This document shows positions 37,550 through 46,788 of a DNA stretch of 64,000 nt, piece after piece. Under the pieces are notes generated by a model. It had not been told where the DNA came from. It did not search any database and worked only from the letters and a program-made list of their open reading frames with translations. This stretch comes from Saprospiraceae bacterium (GTDB lineage Bacteria; Bacteroidota; Bacteroidia; Chitinophagales; Saprospiraceae): assembly GCA_016717655.1 (NCBI GenBank), contig JADKFC010000008.1, positions 1 to 64,000 on the forward strand, read 5' to 3'. Positions within the stretch are counted from its first letter, which is position 1, and every line of letters begins with the position of its first letter. Position numbers and translations under genes: made by a program.

Positions 37550-38404
37550 CTAAAGAGGAGGATGGGTGGTCAAACTTTCCAACATTTTACGCATCAACTT
37601 TTTGCGAATTTCTCGCTGAATGTCTCTCGATACCGATTTTAAGGTGTATTGAAATTTCAGCTCCACATGATCGCGGTCGATATTGGCCACCTTGAGTTCG
37701 TGTGAACCCATTTCCAGGTAATCTTTGTATTGTGACAAGGTCTCGGCCAGGGCTGTTTCAATTTTTTGAAGCGACTCCATGTAACGGGGATCTACTTGAA
37801 ATTCTACCGTCATGCGGCGGAGATCGCGTTTGGTATAATTGATGATATCGGCGTTGTAAAACTTGAGGTTGGGTATGTAGATGATGTCATCGTCATCGTT
37901 CATTAGGGTTACCTTTTGTAATCCGATATCGATGATCTTGCCCTTTTGATCGCCAACTTTAATGTAGTCATCCAGCTCTATTTTGGTAGAAAAACCATTG
38001 AAAAGACCCACAATGATTTCTGCAATAAAATCTTTGGAAATAATGGCCAGTGCTGCTGCAACGATGCTCAGTGAGGTAAAAACTTCATTGGGATTGAGGC
38101 CAAAGATAGAAAGGAGTCCCAGGATGATGGCAATCACGGATATAATAGAAAACAAATTAGACAAACCTACAATGAGGTTGTCTCTCAGCTTGCCGGAGCC
38201 GTGCTTGCGGTCAATCTTGTACCAAAGGGCAATGACATCAATGATGATTCTGAAGAGCAGAAGCAGGATGGAAATGCTCAACAGCGTATTGATGATGCGC
38301 AGTTTAGTGCTTACTTCATGAAAGTCATGAAAGAATCGCCAATAGACAGCCAGCGCCAGCATGCCTGCCATGAGCAGAATTTTAATCAGTCTTGTCATCA
38401 TCAT
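37550..38404 (-). CDS. MscS-family mechanosensitive ion channel
   Basis: The 284-residue protein has three to four N-terminal helices and the MscS core: LNPNEVFTSLSIVAAALAII is the pore-lining helix region (Ala/Gly-rich), then SKDFIAEIIVGLFNG, and IELDDYIKVGDQKGKIIDI and IPNLKFYNADIINYTKRDLR form the beta domain. It senses membrane tension and releases solutes in hypo-osmotic shock. Its 5' end overlaps the next membrane gene by 23 bases, and the 3' end lies four bases from the convergent paaD gene. The start is one of three consecutive ATGs at 38404, 38401 or 38398. Confidence 0.87.
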   Translation of the reverse strand: MMMTRLIKILLMAGMLALAVYWRFFHDFHEVSTKLRIINTLLSISILLLLFRIIIDVIALWYKIDRKHGSGKLRDNLIVGLSNLFSIISVIAIILGLLSIFGLNPNEVFTSLSIVAAALAIISKDFIAEIIVGLFNGFSTKIELDDYIKVGDQKGKIIDIGLQKVTLMNDDDDIIYIPNLKFYNADIINYTKRDLRRMTVEFQVDPRYMESLQKIETALAETLSQYKDYLEMGSHELKVANIDRDHVELKFQYTLKSVSRDIQREIRKKLMRKMLESLTTHPPL

Positions 38405-38798
38405 TTAGCCTTGTATCCGGATGGTAATTGTTTTTTTCTATATAGTACACAATGGCAAAAGAAAAAGCAAAAACAAAATGGGCAGCATACAGCCATCTGG
38501 CGGTCAGCAGACCCAAATCATCTACATGGTAGATATGAAAAGCGATGACCAGGTGATAGGCCATTAAAAATAAAAACAGTTTGCGATCTCTTTCCTGGTA
38601 AGCAAAGCCACGGTATATTGTATAACAGAGACCACCAATGGCACAGTCCTGGATGCCGGCCCACTTGATCATGGCCAGTTCGTCAGGATCAAAATGCCCT
38701 GTAAACCAAAAAGGGATAAGCAGCATGACCCCTCCTGAAATCAATTCAAAAAGGGCTTGAAAAAAAATAAGATTTTGGGAGGTAAGATTATTCTTCAT
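38382..38798 (-). CDS. Four-helix membrane protein of unknown function
   Basis: From ATG 38798 the protein is 138 residues, with about four predicted helices. It starts MKNNLTSQNLIFFQALFELI and later has MIKWAGIQDCAIGGLCYTIY and LFLFLMAYHLVIAFHIYHV. I do not recognise a family with confidence. Similar small proteins with four helices are widespread in Bacteroidota. It overlaps the upstream gene by 11 bases and the MscS gene downstream by 23 bases, which marks a tightly packed three-gene operon (38788-39336, this gene, mscS). Its role may be linked to the MscS channel by position only. Confidence 0.6.
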   Translation of the reverse strand: MKNNLTSQNLIFFQALFELISGGVMLLIPFWFTGHFDPDELAMIKWAGIQDCAIGGLCYTIYRGFAYQERDRKLFLFLMAYHLVIAFHIYHVDDLGLLTARWLYAAHFVFAFSFAIVYYIEKNNYHPDTRLNDDDKTD

Positions 38799-39336
38799 TG
38801 GCCTCTCTTTTGTAGCCAATGGGCTGAAATCCTATAGCGGTTTTACTGGGTTCTTCATCGTCATAATCTTCCCAATCGGTAATCTCTTTGATCAGGGTCT
38901 CCACATGTCTGACAATGAAGGGAATTTTTAATTCATCGGGTCTTAAAATTTCGATCATGCGGGGACTTTTGGGTTCGCCGTAGCCTTCAATGTGGGGGCT
39001 CATGATCATCACCATAATTTTACCGTTAAACAATTGCTGGTAGATGAGCGAGCCATTGTTTTTGATCATGGTGCGTTTAACACCTGAATCTTCAATGTTT
39101 TCAGTGATGCCACTGCTGGACCTGCCAAGGTCTAATAAAATAGCCTCCAGGTTTTCAATTTTATCCTGCACTTTTACCTCAGCTTTGATTTCAGACCTAT
39201 TCACGATCTCTTCAAGGGTAGTCATGACGAGAGGTTTCAGACTTTGATGCCAAGCCACTCTATAAGTAGCTGTATTTTGGAGCACTCTTTTGTAGGTGTC
39301 TGCTTTCGACAATAAACTTCCCAATTCCAAATTCAT
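38788..39336 (-). CDS. Conserved hypothetical cytoplasmic protein
   Basis: I do not recognise this 182-residue protein. It has no signal or helix hydrophobic enough to be a membrane segment. It begins MNLELGSLLSKADTYKRVLQ and has HQSLKPLVMTTLEEIVNRSE, then GSLIYQQLFNGKIMVMIMSP and ends with an acidic tail (ITDWEDYDDEEPSK). It looks like a compact alpha/beta protein. It is the first gene of a packed operon with a small membrane protein and an MscS channel. Transcription starts from the AT-rich gap facing the divergent DUF5686 gene. Confidence 0.6.
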   Translation of the reverse strand: MNLELGSLLSKADTYKRVLQNTATYRVAWHQSLKPLVMTTLEEIVNRSEIKAEVKVQDKIENLEAILLDLGRSSSGITENIEDSGVKRTMIKNNGSLIYQQLFNGKIMVMIMSPHIEGYGEPKSPRMIEILRPDELKIPFIVRHVETLIKEITDWEDYDDEEPSKTAIGFQPIGYKREANEE

Positions 39337-39464
39337 ACTTTTTTTTTACAAATATGAAAAAAATGGATGAAAAACAAGGTTGATGAACGTTATTAAATGC
39401 CAAAGAGCCTTATTTATGTCCTTTTTTAATCAATTTATAACAGAAGTTGGCCGCAAAAGATTTG

Positions 39465-39472
39465 TAATTTTG
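39465..39472 (+). promoter_or_regulatory. -7 box for the DUF5686 gene
   Basis: TAATTTTG matches TAnnTTTG and lies four bases before ATG 39476, so the mRNA would be nearly leaderless. Confidence 0.4.
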
Positions 39473-39475
39473 CAC

Positions 39476-41968
39476 ATGTTTCAGACCAGACCTTCATACC
39501 TTATCATAGTATTTTTCTTTTCTGTAATGGCCCTTATGGGTCAATCCCGGCTAAAAGGTAGGGTAACAGACAGAAGTGGAAGTGGCCTCGCCTTTGCCTC
39601 CGTCTACGAATTGGGTACAACCAATGGTACCCTCACCAATGAAGAAGGCTACTTTGAACTGGAATTAAAGCCAGGAGACCACCAGCTGGCCTTTCAATAC
39701 CTGGGTTACGGCTCCCTGACCCGAAAAATTTCATTTCCCAAAGACAAAGAAATCCAGGTATCCCTCTTGCCGGAAAACTTTCAAATTGCTGAGGTTGAAA
39801 TAGTAGCAGGCGAGGATCCAGCCATGCCCATCATCCGCAAAGCCATTGAGCTGCGGGACCAAAACCTCAAAAAAACGCCTGCCTACCGATCAGAACTCTA
39901 CATCAAGGCATTGATGAAAATTGTGGATGCACCAGAGAGTTTTCTCGGTCAAAACCTGGGCAGCATGGATGGTATCCTGGACTCAGCCCGGCAAGGCATC
40001 CTTTATTTTTCTGAATCTTTGTCAAGGATCAACTTTGCCCCTCCCAAAAATTACAAGGAAGAAATGTTGTCTTCTAAAGTCAGTGGCGATGACAGGGGCA
40101 TCAGCGTCAATCAATTTAGCTACGTCAATTTTAATTTCTACAACGAAAACATCCAACTTTTCAGAGAGCTCATCAGCCCATTATCCGGCAGCGCGCTTCA
40201 ATATTACAATTATTACCTGTACGAAGAATTTACAGATGAGACTGGCCAAAAAGTGTATAAGATCAAAGTAAAACCCAAGTCTACCTTCAGACCCTGTTTC
40301 AGTGGCTTCATTTACATCAATGAAGGACTGTTTAACATCAACAAGCTGGAGCTCAAAGTTTCAGGAGATGCACTTAAGAATCCAGTAGTAGATACGATCA
40401 ACATTCAGCAAGTCTTTTTACCCATAGGAAATGACGGCTACTGGCCTCTTTTCACCCAAAACATAGGCTTCAAAGTAAAAGTATTCACATTTACTACCCA
40501 GGGCAACTTTAATTACATTTTCAAAAACTACGAAATTAATCCTCCCTTTAAGCAAGGTTTTTTTGGAAGTGAAGTTTTTGCTGTGAGTGATAGTGTCATC
40601 AAAAATGACACTACATACTGGACCCAAAACAGGCCGATTCCCCTTACAGCAGAGGAGTCCATGGATTATGTCAAAAAAGATTCAATCGCCAGGGTTACCT
40701 CATCACCGGCGTACCTGGATTCTATTGACAGAGCCAACAACCGTTTCAAATTGACGGACATTTTTTTTGGCTACAATGCAGGCAATTCTGTAAAAAAAAT
40801 AGGCTATGGCTTTATCTCGCCATTGACTACCTTTCAGTTTAATGCGGTGGAAGGCACCAACTTTTCACTCCGGCCTTATTTCACCAAGTCGAACAAGGAC
40901 GATTACAACCAATACCAGATCAAGGGTGAGGTACGGTATGGACTTGCCGATAAAACCTTTAAATGGACCTTGGATAGCAAATGGAATTACAACATAAAAA
41001 ATCAATCGTACCTGCGTTTGAGTGGGGGCAGAGATTATTTGCAATACAATGAAGCCGGCATTATCTCAACCCTTGGCAATACCTTTTATAGCTTGTTGCT
41101 AAAAAGAAACACTGCCAAATTATTTGATAAAAAATATGTTGAACTGGGTTGGGGCACCGAATTGTTTAATGGTGTTTCTGCCGCGGTTCAGCTGTCAATT
41201 GCTGACAGAGGTGGCTTGTCTAACAATTCGCAGAGAAGCTGGTATTACAAAAACAAGGAGTACGAACCCAACAACCCTTTCAATGTAGATGAAGATGAAT
41301 TTAGTTTTAACGACAAAATCTTTAAACAAGCCCTTACCATTAAAATCATTCCGGGTCAAAAATACCAGACCTATCCAGACCACAAGGTGAGGATAACGGG
41401 TGGATATCCCACCATATACGTAGGCTATGAAAAAGCTACACCACTTGCAGATGATTATGCCTCTTTTTCTAAAATAAAACTAACCCTGTTGGATCACTTT
41501 GTTTCTGCCAACATTCTGGGTTATTTTTCATACCGCGTGGAAGCCGCTACTTTTCTGGACAAAGCCAGAGTGGGACTGCCCGATTACTTTCATTTCAGGG
41601 GTAACCACCTGGTGGGAGGGTTTAGGTCTCCCTATATGCAAACCTTTAAGTTGCAACAGGGCTATCAGTTTTCCAATACAGATGCCTATGTTGCAGGCTG
41701 GTTTGAACACCACATGGATGGTTTTATCAACGATAAAATTCCGCTGCTCAATAAGCTGGGTATAACCGGTATCTACAGCTGTTCTGCCCTGATCAAAGAT
41801 GGTTTCAGATATCTTGAGCCGGGCTTGGGCATTGAGGGTATTAAGATTGGTGCCATCGACATCATGCGGGTCGACGTATTCTGGAGCTTTGTCAATGGCA
41901 ACTATCAGGAAACTGGTCTAAGGCTTGGTTTTTCAACGTTTTTTGAAAATATTTTCGGCGGAGAATAA
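39476..41968 (+). CDS. DUF5686 outer-membrane protein with carboxypeptidase-regulatory-like domain
   Basis: From ATG 39476 the protein has a signal peptide (YLIIVFFFSVMALMGQS), then a CarboxypepD_reg-like domain (RLKGRVTDRSGSGLAFASVY, GTLTNEEGYFELELKPGDHQ). The rest (about 120-830) is DUF5686, with LRDQNLKKTPAYRSELYIKA at its start and a long series of amphipathic strands. It ends NYQETGLRLGFSTFFENIFG. The regulatory-like domain is common at the N-terminus of TonB-dependent and other outer-membrane proteins. DUF5686 is Bacteroidota-specific and its role is unknown; the length suggests a large barrel. It lies 68 bases upstream of the four-gene sigma operon, on the same strand. Confidence 0.8.
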   Translation: MFQTRPSYLIIVFFFSVMALMGQSRLKGRVTDRSGSGLAFASVYELGTTNGTLTNEEGYFELELKPGDHQLAFQYLGYGSLTRKISFPKDKEIQVSLLPENFQIAEVEIVAGEDPAMPIIRKAIELRDQNLKKTPAYRSELYIKALMKIVDAPESFLGQNLGSMDGILDSARQGILYFSESLSRINFAPPKNYKEEMLSSKVSGDDRGISVNQFSYVNFNFYNENIQLFRELISPLSGSALQYYNYYLYEEFTDETGQKVYKIKVKPKSTFRPCFSGFIYINEGLFNINKLELKVSGDALKNPVVDTINIQQVFLPIGNDGYWPLFTQNIGFKVKVFTFTTQGNFNYIFKNYEINPPFKQGFFGSEVFAVSDSVIKNDTTYWTQNRPIPLTAEESMDYVKKDSIARVTSSPAYLDSIDRANNRFKLTDIFFGYNAGNSVKKIGYGFISPLTTFQFNAVEGTNFSLRPYFTKSNKDDYNQYQIKGEVRYGLADKTFKWTLDSKWNYNIKNQSYLRLSGGRDYLQYNEAGIISTLGNTFYSLLLKRNTAKLFDKKYVELGWGTELFNGVSAAVQLSIADRGGLSNNSQRSWYYKNKEYEPNNPFNVDEDEFSFNDKIFKQALTIKIIPGQKYQTYPDHKVRITGGYPTIYVGYEKATPLADDYASFSKIKLTLLDHFVSANILGYFSYRVEAATFLDKARVGLPDYFHFRGNHLVGGFRSPYMQTFKLQQGYQFSNTDAYVAGWFEHHMDGFINDKIPLLNKLGITGIYSCSALIKDGFRYLEPGLGIEGIKIGAIDIMRVDVFWSFVNGNYQETGLRLGFSTFFENIFGGE

Positions 41969-42036
41969 AATAAACCTCTTTTACCAACCCTCGGCAACAT
42001 TCTGGCGTCTATCGGTAAACAACAAAATTCATTCCG

Positions 42037-43299
42037 ATGGAAAAAATCAAACTTATTGCCTTGCTTGCGATCGTTACCCTAACCCTGAACTCCTGTTTAA
42101 AGGATACCTGTAAAACTTCTCAAACCTATCTTAGGTACGAAGCTATTTACAAAACCGGGGAAGAACTCCGTACTCCGCTGGAAGTCAAAGCACCTCAAAA
42201 AATAGTAAATCCCGGAAAGATCTATTACTACGACCATTACCTCTTGATCGGTGAATTGGGCAAGGGCATCCACGTCATTGACAATGCCGATCCTGCCCAT
42301 CCGATGCCTGTAGCTTACTGGGCTTTTGAGGGCAATGTTGACATCGCCATTCACGGCAAACAAATGTACCTCGACCAGTTTATCGACCTGGTAACCTTTG
42401 ATATCAGCAATTTCTTGCAGCCGATAGAAGTTTGCCGCCGCAATGACATTTTTCCATCATTTGGTTTTGTACAAAATAAGGGCTATCTGGTAGAATATAG
42501 GTACAATGAAGTCAAAGAAGAAGTAGACTGTTATACGAATAATAATGGCAACTATTATTTTGAAGGAGAATTCCTTTGGGTAACGGCAGACTTTGCAGGA
42601 AAACCAGGACTAAACAGTTCATTTTCGCCTGCGGTCGTATCACAGGGGTCGGGCATAGCTGGCTCTTATACTCGTTTTTGTGTGTTGAATAACTTTCTAT
42701 ATGGCGTAACCACCAACGAACTGATTCCATTCACATTGACCGAAACCGATTGTCCTGTAGCCCAGCAAAGGGTACAAGCCGGCTGGAATATTGAAACCAT
42801 TTTTCCATATAAAAACAACCTCTACATAGGTTCACAAACCGGTGTTTTTATCTTTAGTGCCAGCAACCCATACCGCCCTACCCACCTATCAACCTTTTCA
42901 CACGTTACCGGTTGCGACCCTGTAGTGTGCGCAGATGACCTGGCCTTTGTTACCATCCACAACGGTACCACCTGCGGAGGTGTGCGCAATCAACTCGACA
43001 TTCTCGACATCACCAATCCTTCAAGTCCGTTTGTAGTGCAAAGTTACAACATGGCCTACCCACAAGGTCTGGCCCTAACTTCCAAATACCTTTATCTGTG
43101 CGACGATGGTTTTAAAATTTACGACCGGTCAACACCGACCAATTTAAAACTAATGAAACACATATCCGGCATCGATGTAACGGATGTGATTGCACTTGGT
43201 GATGAGTTGGCCATATTGGTAGGTGCAGATGGTTTTTACCAATACCAGACCACCAATCCATCAGCTCCTGTTTTACTCTCAAAAATTGAAGTGAAATGA
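42037..43299 (+). CDS. LVIVD-repeat beta-propeller lipoprotein
   Basis: The 420-residue lipoprotein has a lipobox ending TLTLNSC (Cys 20). It then has repeated blades with short hydrophobic motifs: YYDHYLLIGELGKGIHVIDN, DLVTFDISNF, NLYIGSQTGVFIFSASNPYR, and NQLDILDITNPSSPFVVQSY and LGDELAILVGADGFYQYQTT. These match LVIVD repeats, which form beta-propellers in surface or periplasmic proteins. It is the first gene of an overlapping operon: its TGA overlaps the next ATG by four bases. It may serve as the surface-exposed sensor or the partner of the barrel encoded next. Ligand unknown. Confidence 0.82.
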   Translation: MEKIKLIALLAIVTLTLNSCLKDTCKTSQTYLRYEAIYKTGEELRTPLEVKAPQKIVNPGKIYYYDHYLLIGELGKGIHVIDNADPAHPMPVAYWAFEGNVDIAIHGKQMYLDQFIDLVTFDISNFLQPIEVCRRNDIFPSFGFVQNKGYLVEYRYNEVKEEVDCYTNNNGNYYFEGEFLWVTADFAGKPGLNSSFSPAVVSQGSGIAGSYTRFCVLNNFLYGVTTNELIPFTLTETDCPVAQQRVQAGWNIETIFPYKNNLYIGSQTGVFIFSASNPYRPTHLSTFSHVTGCDPVVCADDLAFVTIHNGTTCGGVRNQLDILDITNPSSPFVVQSYNMAYPQGLALTSKYLYLCDDGFKIYDRSTPTNLKLMKHISGIDVTDVIALGDELAILVGADGFYQYQTTNPSAPVLLSKIEVK

Positions 43300-44048
43300 T
43301 AAAGGCATTGTTAGTTTTACTGATTTGTATGGGCTTTGGCTGTCATATCATGGCACAGAATCCAGTCCATTATACCGACAAAGTCATCCTCAAAGATGGA
43401 AGTAAGTTGTACGGCAGCATCGTTTCATGGGATGTTACTCATCAACTGGTGTTACGACTGGAAAACGGAGGTGAATGCAAAATTCCTTCTAATACCATCA
43501 AAAAAGTGGAGCAGACTGAAATGAACGGAATGAAAAAAATCGGTGGATTTTCTCTACAGCCAAAAAAACTATACAGCAGTATTTCAGCAGCAGCCCTGAT
43601 AGGAATATCTCCCTGGGGAGAAAGTAGCATTGGAGGTGCTTTTCATGCCAATGCCAAATATGCCTTACATCGATTTTGGGCAGTAGGTCTGGGTGCCGGT
43701 GCCGAACTCTACCTGCCGGATCAAACCATCGAAATTCACAGCTTCCCAACCTATGCTACCTTTTTGTGGCAGCCTGTAGCAAGATTAGGTATCCAGGGCA
43801 GTGTGGGTTATGCTTGGGTAGGTAAGGGACAAAATGGCGACTATTCAAAAACCTATACTGGAGCGAGTGGTGGAAGATATTTAGCCCTTCAGCTACATTA
43901 TGCTTTTAACAACCATTTATCCCTTTTTGGCGGGGTGCAAAGTTCTGCCAAAAAAAGAGAATGGATTCAGACCTGGGATGAACGGAATCACGGTTATGAT
44001 CGTTATCAACACAACAGGATGGCCCTTGGGCTGATGTATACTTTATGA
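43296..44048 (+). CDS. Small outer-membrane barrel-like protein
   Basis: The 250-residue protein has a signal peptide (LLVLLICMGFGCHIMAQ). It then has a short beta region (YTDKVILKDGSKLYGSIVSW), resembling an Sm/LSM-like fold found before barrels in Bacteroidota, and alternating strands from about residue 85. It has LWQPVARLGIQGSVGYAWVG and ends with MALGLMYTL, aromatic and hydrophobic alternation as in barrels. A porin-like fold is inferred, not proven. It overlaps the LVIVD gene (ATGA) and the sigma gene (ATGA), so all are translationally coupled. Confidence 0.65.
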   Translation: MIKALLVLLICMGFGCHIMAQNPVHYTDKVILKDGSKLYGSIVSWDVTHQLVLRLENGGECKIPSNTIKKVEQTEMNGMKKIGGFSLQPKKLYSSISAAALIGISPWGESSIGGAFHANAKYALHRFWAVGLGAGAELYLPDQTIEIHSFPTYATFLWQPVARLGIQGSVGYAWVGKGQNGDYSKTYTGASGGRYLALQLHYAFNNHLSLFGGVQSSAKKREWIQTWDERNHGYDRYQHNRMALGLMYTL

Positions 44049-44617
44049 TCTATCCAAAAAAGACATGGACCGAAGAAGAGCTGGTAAAAGCTTGTGCCCT
44101 CAACGACAGGAGGGCTCAGGAAGCTTTTTACCGGCGCTTCTTTCCGGTGATGTGGTCTATGACCATCAGATATCTCCAGGACGAAGACAAGGCCATGGAT
44201 GTGTTAAATATGGGATTTTTAAAGGTATTTACCCATCTGTGCAACTATGAATTTAAAGGCAGCCTGGAGGGTTGGGTAAGGCGCATCATCTACAATACCA
44301 TGGTAGATTTTGTTCGACAGAACAACCGATATGTAAAATTTATGGTCTTTGACAGTCATGATGTGGCTGTAATGGAATCAGGACCATCTGCCTTGTATGA
44401 AGAAGACCTTTTAAAAGAAATAGACAAGTTGCCCCCGGCAAGTAAAGAAGTATTCACACTTTTTGCCATAGAGGGCTATTCTCACCAGGAAATTGCAGAA
44501 AAATTAGCCATCAGCGAGGGTACTTCCAAGTGGCACTTATCCAACGCAAGACAAATTTTAAGAACAGTTTTGACCAAAAAAGAAAACGACCATGTGGTTC
44601 AACAAAAAATCAGGTAG
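44045..44617 (+). CDS. ECF RNA polymerase sigma factor
   Basis: The 190-residue protein has sigma region 2: LVKACALNDRRAQEAFYRRF, then YLQDEDKAMDVLNMGFLKVF and YEFKGSLEGWVRRIIYNTMV. Region 4 is DKLPPASKEVFTLFAIEGYS and HQEIAEKLAISEGTSKWHLS, the -35-binding helix-turn-helix. There is no region 3, so it is an ECF type. Its start overlaps the upstream gene by four bases and its end overlaps the next gene by 26, so it is coupled to a candidate anti-sigma factor. It may direct transcription of its own operon and of unknown targets. Confidence 0.92.
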   Translation: MIYPKKTWTEEELVKACALNDRRAQEAFYRRFFPVMWSMTIRYLQDEDKAMDVLNMGFLKVFTHLCNYEFKGSLEGWVRRIIYNTMVDFVRQNNRYVKFMVFDSHDVAVMESGPSALYEEDLLKEIDKLPPASKEVFTLFAIEGYSHQEIAEKLAISEGTSKWHLSNARQILRTVLTKKENDHVVQQKIR

Positions 44618-45827
44618 GATGCCGGAAGACAAAGGCTGGGAAGCCATGAGGCAGATGCTGGACAAGGAACTGCCCGAAAAGAAAAGAAAAAACAGATTGA
44701 TGCTTTGGTTCTGGCCACTGCTCTTTGGTCTGGGCTTAGGCTACTATTATACTTTTGCGGATGCCCGCAATGTTGACTCACCTGCCACACCCACAAACGC
44801 AGGGTCAAAGCCCGAGACCATCGTTCAACTCCACACAAAGTCTGAAGTAAATTCGTCGATGGAAAAGGAAATTCTCACCCATGAACAAATAACTGCAAGC
44901 TCGTCCGCACAAAAGAAAACCTCAGCGAAAACAACAACCGTAGCAAGCGAGTTGGGAAAAAACCACAATACTGCTTTTCAGCGTAACATCCAAAGAAAGA
45001 ATACAAACTACCCATCAGCTTTAACTCAATCAGCAATCAATGAAACTACTTTGCCAGCCCCAAGCCTGATGGTTGTTAACCAACTAGATGAGCATGCTGA
45101 TGAAGTGGAACCAGACAGCGACAGTAACCTCGAAGAAAGCCGAAACCCATGGATAACAACCTTACTGTCTGAAAAGTCAATTCAAGCCCTATCTGATAAT
45201 TCCGATTATCAAATGCCTGTCGTTGCCACTATCAGCATCAAATCAAGTTGGGCTTCTAACTTTAAGCCTTACATTGCAGTAGGAGGTTTGATGTCACATG
45301 ACACCAAAGACAAAGGATATAGCATTGGAGCTGGCTTACAATGGAAGCCATTGACCAGGCTCTCATTGTCGGCAGGAGTTCATTACGAAAATTACAGAGG
45401 CACCTATGCCTATCCTGCGGAAAGCATCATTCAGGATTCAAAAATACAGGAATACAATGCGCTCACCAATGTTCGACAATGGTCAGTACCCGTACTGCTG
45501 CACTTTCAGGTGATCGGTAACAACTTGAGTATTCAGGGCGGTGTGATATCCAACTACATCCGCAAAACCAATGAATATTATGCATTGCCCGCCTTAGCAA
45601 ATGTTGAATTGGCGCCGGGTGTCGTAGAAAACAGCTTGTCATACGCCAGTGCAGCGGCAAATGCCATACCTCGTCACTATTTTGAGTGGCAAACAGGAAT
45701 GAACTACCGTTTTTGGAAGTCTTTTTCAGGCACGGTTTATTATCGCAGGCAGTTTGAAAAAGAAAACCCCGGCATTGTACCTTCTACCGGCTTGTATGGC
45801 TTACAATTGATCTATCACTTTAAGTAA
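44592..45827 (+). CDS. Candidate dual membrane-spanning anti-sigma factor (Dma-like): cytosolic head, one helix, linker, outer-membrane barrel
   Basis: The 411-residue protein has a short charged head (residues 1-36: DKGWEAMRQMLDKELPEKKR), one hydrophobic helix (37-55: MLWFWPLLFGLGLGYYYTF), about 160 residues low in hydrophobics and rich in Ser, Thr, Asn, Lys (57-215) and a C-terminal barrel-like domain (about 220-411) with alternating strands (FKPYIAVGGLM, YSIGAGLQWKPLTRLSLSAG, GLYGLQLIYHF). There is no cleavable signal. The linker is long enough to cross the periplasm. Its gene overlaps the sigma gene. This is the architecture of the anti-sigma factors reported as Dma in Bacteroides thetaiotaomicron. 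The alternative start ATG 44619 lies after the sigma stop. That the head binds the sigma factor is inferred. Confidence 0.7.
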   Translation: MWFNKKSGRMPEDKGWEAMRQMLDKELPEKKRKNRLMLWFWPLLFGLGLGYYYTFADARNVDSPATPTNAGSKPETIVQLHTKSEVNSSMEKEILTHEQITASSSAQKKTSAKTTTVASELGKNHNTAFQRNIQRKNTNYPSALTQSAINETTLPAPSLMVVNQLDEHADEVEPDSDSNLEESRNPWITTLLSEKSIQALSDNSDYQMPVVATISIKSSWASNFKPYIAVGGLMSHDTKDKGYSIGAGLQWKPLTRLSLSAGVHYENYRGTYAYPAESIIQDSKIQEYNALTNVRQWSVPVLLHFQVIGNNLSIQGGVISNYIRKTNEYYALPALANVELAPGVVENSLSYASAAANAIPRHYFEWQTGMNYRFWKSFSGTVYYRRQFEKENPGIVPSTGLYGLQLIYHFK

Positions 45828-46788
45828 GATCTGTATCTGGCCGCTCTGCTTTAACCTGGTGCCATTTATTGATAAGTAAGCCCAGGAGGATTGACAAAAT
45901 ACAATAAGAAGTAAAAAACAAGGCCCCTGCCGCCAGGTGGGTGTAGTTGACCGTTTCAATGGCAAAGCCTCCTTTGTTTTGTTCCAATTGTGCCAGTTGG
46001 GCATCAAACATGCCATAGAAACCAATGTACGCCATAAAAAGGGCCACTACAAAGACATCGGCCATGCTCCACTTGCCCAGGTAAAAAATGGTATTGCGAG
46101 CAAAGCGACTTTGTTGTAAGGTGGGATAGTTGAGAAATAAGCCGCCCAACACCAATTTGATCAAAGGAAAAATAACCGAAAAACAAAGGATCATGATACC
46201 TACTACCTTGAGGTCATAGCCCCTGCTCTCAATAAGGTTTTGGGTGACATCCAAGATGGATTTACTTTGAAAAAACACCACCTGTTCTGCAAAGGAAAGA
46301 TCCTGCTCAAAGAGGTTAAAAACAAAAGAATTGAGCCTTGCATCGATGACAATCATAGGCAGAGAAATGCCCAAACCCAGGAGCAATACTGAAAACAAGG
46401 TTATACCTGCCACGGCCCATGCTGCCTGTGCCTTGTAATACAGCAGGAATAAAAACGCCAACGAAAGGGCTACCAAGCCCATCAGCAGGGTATTGTAATG
46501 CCTTTGGCTTGATTTGTGAGCTTCCAGTGGTTGGGTGATTTGAGCTTTAGCACAGGCCAGGTCTTCACATTGATATTGTTGGTAAACCGGATATCTTGGA
46601 TCTTTAAAACTGTATTTATCCTTGTACTGAAGAAGGCGCACCAGCTCTTCCTGCATAAGTTGTTGAAATCGGGGCTCATTTTTTTTCAACTCAGCGGCCA
46701 GTTGCCTGGCCATAGAGGGTATATTTTGTTTGATATTAAGAGCCTCAATTTGTTCCTTGATGTTGTCTTTAAAAAGTTTGAGCAACAT
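45820..46788 (-). CDS. Paraquat-inducible protein A (PqiA)-like membrane protein with long N-terminal region
   Basis: From ATG 46788 the protein is 322 residues. The first 110 are hydrophilic and helical (EQIEALNIKQNIPSMARQLA, FQQLMQEELVRLLQY, then EDLACAKAQITQP). The rest has about five helices, with LGLGISLPMIVIDARLNSFV and the PqiA signature GKWSMADVFVVALFMAY. In E. coli, PqiA works with the MCE protein PqiB in lipid transport between membranes. Here no MCE gene is next to it. The start overlaps the end of the upstream membrane gene by 20 bases; a longer frame to 46848 is rejected. It converges on the Dma-like gene with an 8-base overlap. Confidence 0.75.
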   Translation of the reverse strand: MLLKLFKDNIKEQIEALNIKQNIPSMARQLAAELKKNEPRFQQLMQEELVRLLQYKDKYSFKDPRYPVYQQYQCEDLACAKAQITQPLEAHKSSQRHYNTLLMGLVALSLAFLFLLYYKAQAAWAVAGITLFSVLLLGLGISLPMIVIDARLNSFVFNLFEQDLSFAEQVVFFQSKSILDVTQNLIESRGYDLKVVGIMILCFSVIFPLIKLVLGGLFLNYPTLQQSRFARNTIFYLGKWSMADVFVVALFMAYIGFYGMFDAQLAQLEQNKGGFAIETVNYTHLAAGALFFTSYCILSILLGLLINKWHQVKAERPDTDLT

